Assembly (NCBI GenBank): GCA_014773175.1
Contig: VXCM01001313.1
Location: 1 to 64,000 of the forward strand
From: Lucifuga dentata
Taxonomy: Eukaryota > Chordata > Actinopteri > Ophidiiformes > Bythitidae
Direction: 5' to 3'
DNA: 64,000 nt
Shown here: positions 52,795-64,000 of the stretch, piece after piece
How positions within the stretch are numbered: position 1 is the stretch's first letter
Layout: every line of letters starts with the position of its first letter
Notes under the pieces: model-generated
What the model saw: only the letters and a program-made list of their open reading frames with translations
Databases searched by the model: none
Told to the model about the DNA's origin: nothing
Translations under genes and position numbers: made by a program

Positions 52795-53665
52795 TCAGAT
52801 GAGTACAGCAGCAAAACATTTCTGACAGTGCTGACTTCCAAAGCTAAAGAATGAAAGTGAGCTGAGTGGTTTAGCCACCTTTACAAGTGACCTTTTTGCT
52901 AAAATCTAAATCTTCTTATGACTTTTGATTTTTTATTTTTTTTTTAAATGTTCAAAAAACAAGCAATTACAGGAGCTTGCAACTGTAACTAGAAGTTGTT
53001 GTCAGCACAACCTGATCATCTAATCTAATCTAATATTCATGTCTGATGCACAGTACTGGCCCTTAGAACCCCCAACCTTCTGTTAGCCAATGCATATATA
53101 AACAAATCTGCTCATATAGGTTGAACTTAGCTTGCATTACAGCGTAAACAACAGGATGTGAAGTAATTATCTGGGGCAGAATATACAGCGAGCCAAAGAA
53201 CACATGAGCCCATCAAATAGGTCAGAGCTGGAGCATGAAAAGGTTGCTGCTGCAGTCCAAGTCATGGTTGAAAAGCAGCATGGCAGACTTATGGTGTTTT
53301 GAGTTTGGTGGGGGGTGTTACAATACAAGTAATGCAGTTGGCTGGGTGGTCCCTCCACTCTACAGTCCTGCCACCATTTTCACGTTCAATAAAATGTCCA
53401 TATTATGATGTAACAGTTTGTGGGAGTGAAGCGGAAACTAGAAGCAACTGGATGATCAAGTCAATTTTTGTGGTCAGATACATTTAACAAAGCTTCCTCA
53501 GTGATCATTTACTTCACACTGAGAGACGGCGATCTACAGCCTGATGCCAAAAACACACTCATGTACTCATGTTCACACTAACACACACACACACAGCTCA
53601 ACACCTTCATCTCAGAAAAGGATAAAACAGTATTTGCCAGATAGTTGTTGTTGTTGTTGTTGTTG

Positions 53666-53749
53666 TCAGTCTGTGGCCGACCCCATCCACAGCACATCTG
53701 ACTCGCACTGCTCCATGGCCTGCAGCCACACCTTGTCCTCAGATGACAT
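53666..53749 (-). other. Coding-like segment of unknown origin
   Basis: The minus strand encodes MSSEDKVWLQAMEQCESDVL and seven more residues before TGA. Nearly every codon ends in G or C, unlike the AT-rich surroundings, and the residue mix is like a folded protein. No convincing splice acceptor lies upstream, where the strand becomes GT-rich low complexity. It may be a terminal exon, a processed gene fragment or chance. The tail of PH-like domains often has a similar Trp-containing helix, but this is not a safe assignment. Confidence 0.3.
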
Positions 53750-55608
53750 GTCCACAAACCACACATGCAGACAAATATACAGACAAATGAACAAACACAC
53801 ACATATTTACACAGGTGAGAATAAAAAATGTTTTCATGTAGGGTTTGCATTTTGACCATAAAGCATTATGCCCAGAGTTACCACTTTATTAGGTACACAA
53901 TCTAGTAAAACCCAATGCAAAGGTACTGCACCAAACAATTCTTTTGTTCCAGTAGTCTAACTTTGCTTTGATTCCATTTAAATCTGTTATGTATTTTGAG
54001 ATGATATTTCCTGCTAACAAACAGTGTTGATTGGATATTTTCTAAATTTTAAAAATGTCGGTTGTCCTGCCGGCATTAGACAACCGAAGTACCTACAAGA
54101 AGGAAATTGTGTGTGAATTAGTTCATTTAGAACTTATAGATGATAATCAGAGACTAGTTCACCCCAACACACCTTCCCTGTCTGTCATGAACCCCTCTGT
54201 GGTTGAACATTTGATGTGCATGTAATGTGTTTACTGCATCACACAATATAAGTTATCAATATATCAGTCTCATATTGTTTGGGCAAAACAACCAGGACCT
54301 CATAGATCTCAGTTAAGGCATGGCTTCAACTATAGAAAACGTTACTGTCAGGGTGTGTATGATCCATTTCGGCATATTTACCACTTTGCCCTGTTTGCCA
54401 ATCCACCTCCAGACAGAAAGCAATCCTTGTCTGTCTTCTGTTTCATAAAGTCACCCTGGAATCATCCCTTAGGAAGAGCATCAAATTGTATTTCTATGGC
54501 CAGATCTGCCCCGAGCAGAACAAAAAGGAGGCACAGCTGGTATTAGATGTTATTTTCAGCCTTTCAAATAATATATCCGCATATACTGTATATATATGTC
54601 AACTGATGTCGCACCATGACAATAGAGGCTTTAAAATAATAAACAAATGGATAGCAAAGGCACAACAAAATATAAAAGAGAAGTTAAACAACGCTTGATG
54701 TGATTCTGATCATGATAAAATATGGTTTGGACAGCAATCACATGTATTGCATATATCATATACTGCGAGATAAATTAGATTTTTATTTCTATGTCTGTCT
54801 TTGTTGATTCATTTGTCTGTTTCTTTATAGAATTTAGAGAGGTGTGGTTCCTACACTCATCATGTGGGAACCAATCCAAGTTTTTGCAGAATGAAAGTTT
54901 ACAGTCAGGTTTAGGGTTAAGGATGAATTAGGATTAGGATTAAGATTAGGACTGAGTTTGTCTTTGGCACAATTTTTTAGGTTACTGTGTGAATGGAGTG
55001 GGTTAATCATCCTCAGAAGTATAGTAGCTGTAATTTTGTGTGTGTGTGTTTGCATATACACTATCTGTTGCCAACCAATGGCCTTGTTTCAAAGTTTTGT
55101 CACAGTCAAACCAGTATAGCATCAGTGAAATGCTTTTTCTGGTAGGTTCCCAGACTGTGCTTCTGAAGTATAAAAAAATATAATAAGATAAAACAAAACA
55201 AACATAAGGATAAGGCAACAAAAGCAAAATTAAAGAATTAAAAGAATTAAAAATGTATAAGTAAGTTGTTGTACTGTGGCTATGCTCACTGACCAATCAC
55301 ATCACAGTCACTGTCATCAAAGGAGAAAAGTGGCACAGCATCAAACAACACACATATACACTCTGATAAAGCTTAAATGTTCTATTCAATAAAACAGGAT
55401 GAATACAAAATCTGGACAACACAAAAACCTGCTGTTATGTGACTGAGAGATACTCAAAACTACAAATTTAAACTCACAACATACAGGAAGCATCTTTGAC
55501 AAATTTCACTTTCAGTTTAATCCTGATATGCTGTGTCTTATCATACCTTACTCTGCTTATTCTGCAGGTGAGGCAACCAAGTGACTTCATCAAATTTGTG
55601 CTGTGCTA

Positions 55609-55613
<5 letters not shown>

Positions 55614-55644
<31 letters not shown>

Positions 55645-55662
55645 TGACAGAGAGAGAGAGAG
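55614..55662. repeat. (CT)n facing (GA)n: dinucleotide hairpin
   Basis: A CT run followed after CCTTGACA by a GA run forms a perfect inverted dinucleotide repeat. Confidence 0.9.
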
Positions 55663-55872
55663 TTATCCGGCAGACTGGGAGGAGGATGTCTATAGAGGGT
55701 CCTGTTTCTTGTGTGCAGTGTGTGTACAGTGTGTATATATCACAGTGTGTGTATATATATATCATTAAAATTGCCATGTGATGCATTGTGCCTCCGAGCT
55801 CACTTCTCATCAGTGGCTAAATGTGTCGAATGGAAATTCTTCGCCTCCTACTCCCTCATCCCATTCCACCTG

Positions 55873-55873
<1 letters not shown>

Positions 55874-55914
<41 letters not shown>

Positions 55915-56069
55915 ACATGTCCCACAAGTAAAGAGATGGCCTCTGACAGCTCAAAATATAACATGGCCAGCAGTAACCAAGGCACAGAAAGGGAAATCCA
56001 CTTGAAATCTCTCTCCCTCTCTCTATTACTCACACATACCAACACGGTCATTTGGCTGAAGAAACAAAG

Positions 56070-56137
<68 letters not shown>
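55874..56137. repeat. (CA)n, then compound (GT)n/(GA)n microsatellites
   Basis: CA run at 55874-55911; GT run 56074-56101 passing directly into GA 56102-56137. Confidence 0.95.
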
Positions 56138-56138
<1 letters not shown>

Positions 56139-57871
56139 ATGTGTGCATAAATACAAGTGAAGCAGGCAGAGCATGGTGCCCTCACTTTCCTTTTATATAA
56201 AGGGAGGATGGATAATCCATGTACCTTGTCATCTTAGGACACTCCACAGTACACACGCATGCAGTATTGTATTTGCACATGAGAAGTGTGGGTCAGCCTG
56301 AAGGAGAGGGCAGAGACTCATCTCATCTCTGTCCCTTTGCTGAGTCAAAACACAAATGAGATTTCTTCTTGGACTTTTTTTAAAAATTAATTTATTACAA
56401 TTGCTACTGTTGGTAAAGATTAGCCTGTAAATATGTACATGTCAAGTTAAAGGAGTATTTCCCTGGCAGTTCATTCTCACTTTAAGGTTTTAATAGCTCG
56501 TGTGGCACCATGAAGTATAGCCATTGTTCAAAATGAAAGATGATCCAAGTCAAAAATCAGCACAAAAGCTACATTCTGTTCAACTAATGTTGTAACCATC
56601 CACAATTAAATAGTGCCAATTATATATGTGCATGTAAAAGGAAATTTTAGGAGAAACACAATATTAAAACAAATGTATCACAACTTGGGCAAATGTTGGG
56701 GTAACTAGGAAGAGTAGTGACACCATCTAGTGGTACAGTGTTGCTATTGCATGTTAAAATAAAAAAAATAATAATAATAAAAATAAAAAAATTAGGGCCA
56801 GTCAAAGCACCAGTGTGCATTTTGTTTAATAATACCATCACTTCAAATCTAACACAGAGAAATCCAGCACAACCAAATGTGATTGGTTTCACTATAGCTC
56901 ATAATTTGTTGTTAAAAACTTTACAAAACGGTAAGTTTTAAAAAAGTTCATATCAAGCCTTTTATTTGGTATACAGATATTCATATTTATACAGTATATA
57001 TAGGATAGATATATGTATATATGTAACACGTGCCACTGCAAAGTCACTGACAAACTTGTTTGTTTCTTGTTTCTGCTAGAAGAGCAAAGCAAAAGAAAAA
57101 TATATAATACACTTAACTTTAAAGTAGTGCTGTGATGTAATGAGTCATGAGCTAAACCAGGATGATGAGGTAATTGCTAGGCAGAAAAACAATCACTTAT
57201 AATGAGCAAACAACAACAATAATAATAATAATAATAATAATAATGATGATTTATTAAAACAAATGAATCAACCAAGAAGCAGAGTGGCAGCATGGACCCT
57301 TAGTGTCAATTTAGAGAAAAGTGTTAAAGTTTAAAACATACATTCACACAGTATGCATACATACAAACAGTTCATAAACATACAAACAGGAAGTAAAGTC
57401 AGTCACACATGAGAGCAAAAACTCTCAATTTCATTACTTTTGTCTGATACATGAAAAGAAACTCAGCCATGCTCTAAGACACTCAAAAATCTGTTTCTCA
57501 CATACACACCCAAACACATGTCCCACAGCCCAGCAAACAAAAGAACAATTGCACACTTTTAGTGCTTATGCATGAACACACACACACCTACGCCCACTGC
57601 AGAATGAAGGCTCAGCAAAGTCTGTGTTAGCGGGTGGCTCAAGCAGGCTGCTGTTCACCTCAAGCTACCAGCTAAGTATAGAAACATGAAAGTCAGAGCA
57701 AATATGGGAGAGAGAGCTTACAAAAAAATTCAGCAAGAAAGAATGAGCCAACAATGACAGAATAAAAAGTGCCGTATGAAATGGTTTGTGTTTGTGTATC
57801 AGCACAAGTGTCAAAAGGTCAGCAGTAGGCAGTGCTCAAAGTAAAAGGGAGTGTCTGGCTCCCCCTTGTGG

Positions 57872-62072
<4,201 letters not shown>

Positions 62073-62101
62073 ATTATCTGGATGAAAGTGTAGTACTCCT
62101 C

Positions 62102-62109
62102 CTGCAGGC

Positions 62110-62143
<34 letters not shown>

Positions 62144-62167
62144 AACACAATCAGATAAGACAGGNGC

Positions 62168-62201
<34 letters not shown>

Positions 62202-64000
62202 AACACAATCAGATAAGACAGGGCTGAGAAAAACATCAACATCACAAGATACAGAGACATACGCCTGCTAAGCCAACAGAAACAAACTAGCAACAACACA
62301 CAAGCAGCTGCTCTCCTTTGATTTTTGTTTTCCATTCCAAGATTACATCAGAGCCACAAAATCTGTCGTCTTAATGCAGCCTGGCCAATTTGTTCCAACT
62401 GTTCTACAATGTGAACTAAAAATCAACAATGATACAGAACTCAAACTAGATGAAGGCAAAGCTTCTACGGCGATTTAAAAACAGTATTTCTGTGTTTGAG
62501 ACATCGGTGCTGCAATTCTCCTCCAAGCTCCTTTAAAACAGCCTCCTGGATGTCCTGCTTTAGACGGGCAGAGGAGACAGGAAGCATCTCCGAAAGATGT
62601 CACGCTGGACTCATCTTCTCAGGCTCTCACAGACAAATCATTCCCTCTGATCTGACATGAAAAGCATGCTGCTCTTGGTTCCGTGCACACACAGACACAC
62701 ACACTTCTCATCATCAAAGATGTACAACACTTCAGGGCATCTTGTCGGGTCTGCTGGCAAGGCCACACATTACGTTTGAGTCCAGATTGCGACCCGTGCT
62801 GCAGGTCATCAGCACACCATTGAAGCTTTTCTACAAGGCACCATGTGTTCTAAACAAGTGTAACAATGTAGCATCGTGATCGCAGTTACCAACTGTTTGC
62901 TGAAGGCCCGGGTACAAGTCTCTGTATTGGCGAATATCAAGTGTCCTTGAGCAAGGCACTGTGTGGCTCAATTTACTTTAGTGAAAAGATAATGTCTCTC
63001 CAACTATCAATGAAGATTTGCATAAAATTGAGGCTAAGTAATTTTTTTTAATGATACAAATGAGAAAAAGAACAAACTGAAATGCTGCAGCGAGGAGAAA
63101 AATGACATCTAAAGCGGTAATGCCATAAACATAATTCCATAAACACACAGCATGCTCCCAGCTGTTTATCTAACAGTCTGCATGCGGCACGAGTGCACAA
63201 ACACTTCTCTGGCTTAGTAAGGATGTCCTTGAACTCAGCTCACTAGAGTTTCCTCCAAGCAGGCCTCCAAAACCTTTCATCACAAAAAGAAAAAGAAAAA
63301 ACGCCGCTCTTCTCCCCTCCTCTCTTTCTGTCTCTCCCTCATCCAAACAGCCCCTTCTGCCTCCTCAGAACACATCTGAAAGTGCCCCCTCCACTTTCTT
63401 GTCCATATGAAGTTTGCCGATAGTGACAACTCAAAGACGCCCTGCGAGTGAGTGTAAAGAACAGAGGGCACAGGCAGCTGAATGACTGGCAAATATGCTG
63501 GCTACCATTTTTAATCTACTGTCCCTCGTCTTCACACTTAATAGGCTCACGGACCTGCGTGTTTTGTAGAGAACTTGGTTTACTAATGGTGCTTCCAAAC
63601 GGTGCCATTGGAGAGGGGATCAGCGGGGATGGGGGAGGGGGGCAGACTGGACGGGTTCTGTTGGCAAGCCTTGTTTGCTCCGAGCTTGGCTGCTGGGGAA
63701 GCTTGACACCATTTCTTTCACGACCAAACAATCAATTCTGGGTTGTAAACTTTGAGTATCTGCTGTCACCATGAAGAAATTTGCTCCCATATTTTAACTA
63801 AACAATAAAGACCACGACCATTACAGAGATTTGTCAGAAAATACAGAGATAATCCTTTTTTGCACATTTACATTGTAGAAATATCACATTGTTTTAAATC
63901 TAATAAAGTCGGTACTAATTTGGTTTCAGAGATTTTACATCTGGATCCTTAAGTAAGCTTCTGATATGCAGTAAATCAACACCCGATCTTGGCTTGGCAG
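62102..64000. other. Upstream part of the RNF38/44-like locus
   Basis: Contains the assembly join at 62165 and a Pro-rich open segment on the minus strand around 63551-63731 that may be a 5' exon. The remainder shows nothing recognisable. Confidence 0.5.
62108..62222. other. Assembly join: 57 bp duplicated on both sides of n at 62165
   Basis: 62108-62164 and 62166-62222 are identical, including a 28-base AG run. It sits directly upstream of the exon at 62049-62101. Confidence 0.9.

Larger units (their letters stand above)
50008..57871. other. Region between chrnb5 exon 1 and the RNF38/44-like 3' end
   Basis: The first 450 bp are GC-rich and should include the chrnb5 promoter. The rest is AT-rich with GA, TTG, CA/GT and AAT microsatellites. 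The only coding-like stretch is 53666-53749. Confidence 0.6.

Overview
The window is vertebrate nuclear DNA, almost certainly from a teleost fish. Genes are split into many GT-AG exons, introns are compact by mammalian standards, and non-coding DNA is AT-rich and full of GT/GA/TATC/GGAAA microsatellites. There is an L2-like LINE tail and there are short inverted-repeat transposons of a fish type. No bacterial, viral or organellar genes were seen. All four recognised genes lie on the minus strand. || Layout from left to right: 1-4342 is repeat-rich DNA downstream of the first gene. 4343-9260 is a six-exon nicotinic acetylcholine receptor (nAChR) beta-3 gene (chrnb3). 16405-29995 is an alpha-6 gene (chrna6) with an unusual extra intron and a Gly/Pro-rich cytoplasmic loop. 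38796-50007 is a beta-2/beta-4-type gene whose position next to alpha-6/beta-3 makes it best explained as beta-5 (chrnb5), a subunit described from ray-finned fish and lost in mammals. 57872-62072 is a RING-H2 E3 ligase of the RNF38/RNF44 family with a poly-histidine insertion; its 5' end may extend further right. The exon models were assembled by eye from splice sites and checked for frame: coding lengths give 484, 561, 499 and 505 residues with no leftover bases. || How the genes relate: alpha-6, beta-3 and a beta-2/4-type subunit are the components of one class of heteropentameric neuronal nAChR. In such receptors alpha-6 supplies the principal agonist face (vicinal Cys pair), a beta-2/4-type subunit supplies the complementary face, and beta-3 is an accessory subunit without the Cys pair. 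The cluster is the 2R counterpart of the mammalian CHRNA5-CHRNA3-CHRNB4 cluster. Here all three genes point the same way, whereas in human CHRNB3 and CHRNA6 are, as I recall, convergent. || Other highlights: a 53-bp inverted copy of the beta-3 C-terminal coding end inside its own intron 3; a TTAA-ended inverted-repeat transposon family, one copy split by another insertion; a 62-bp perfect inverted repeat in chrna6 intron 1; a repeat carrying a hammerhead-ribozyme-like core; a short coding-like segment at 53.7 kb; and seven places where 57-67 bp is duplicated on both sides of a single 'n', which are assembly joins rather than biology.
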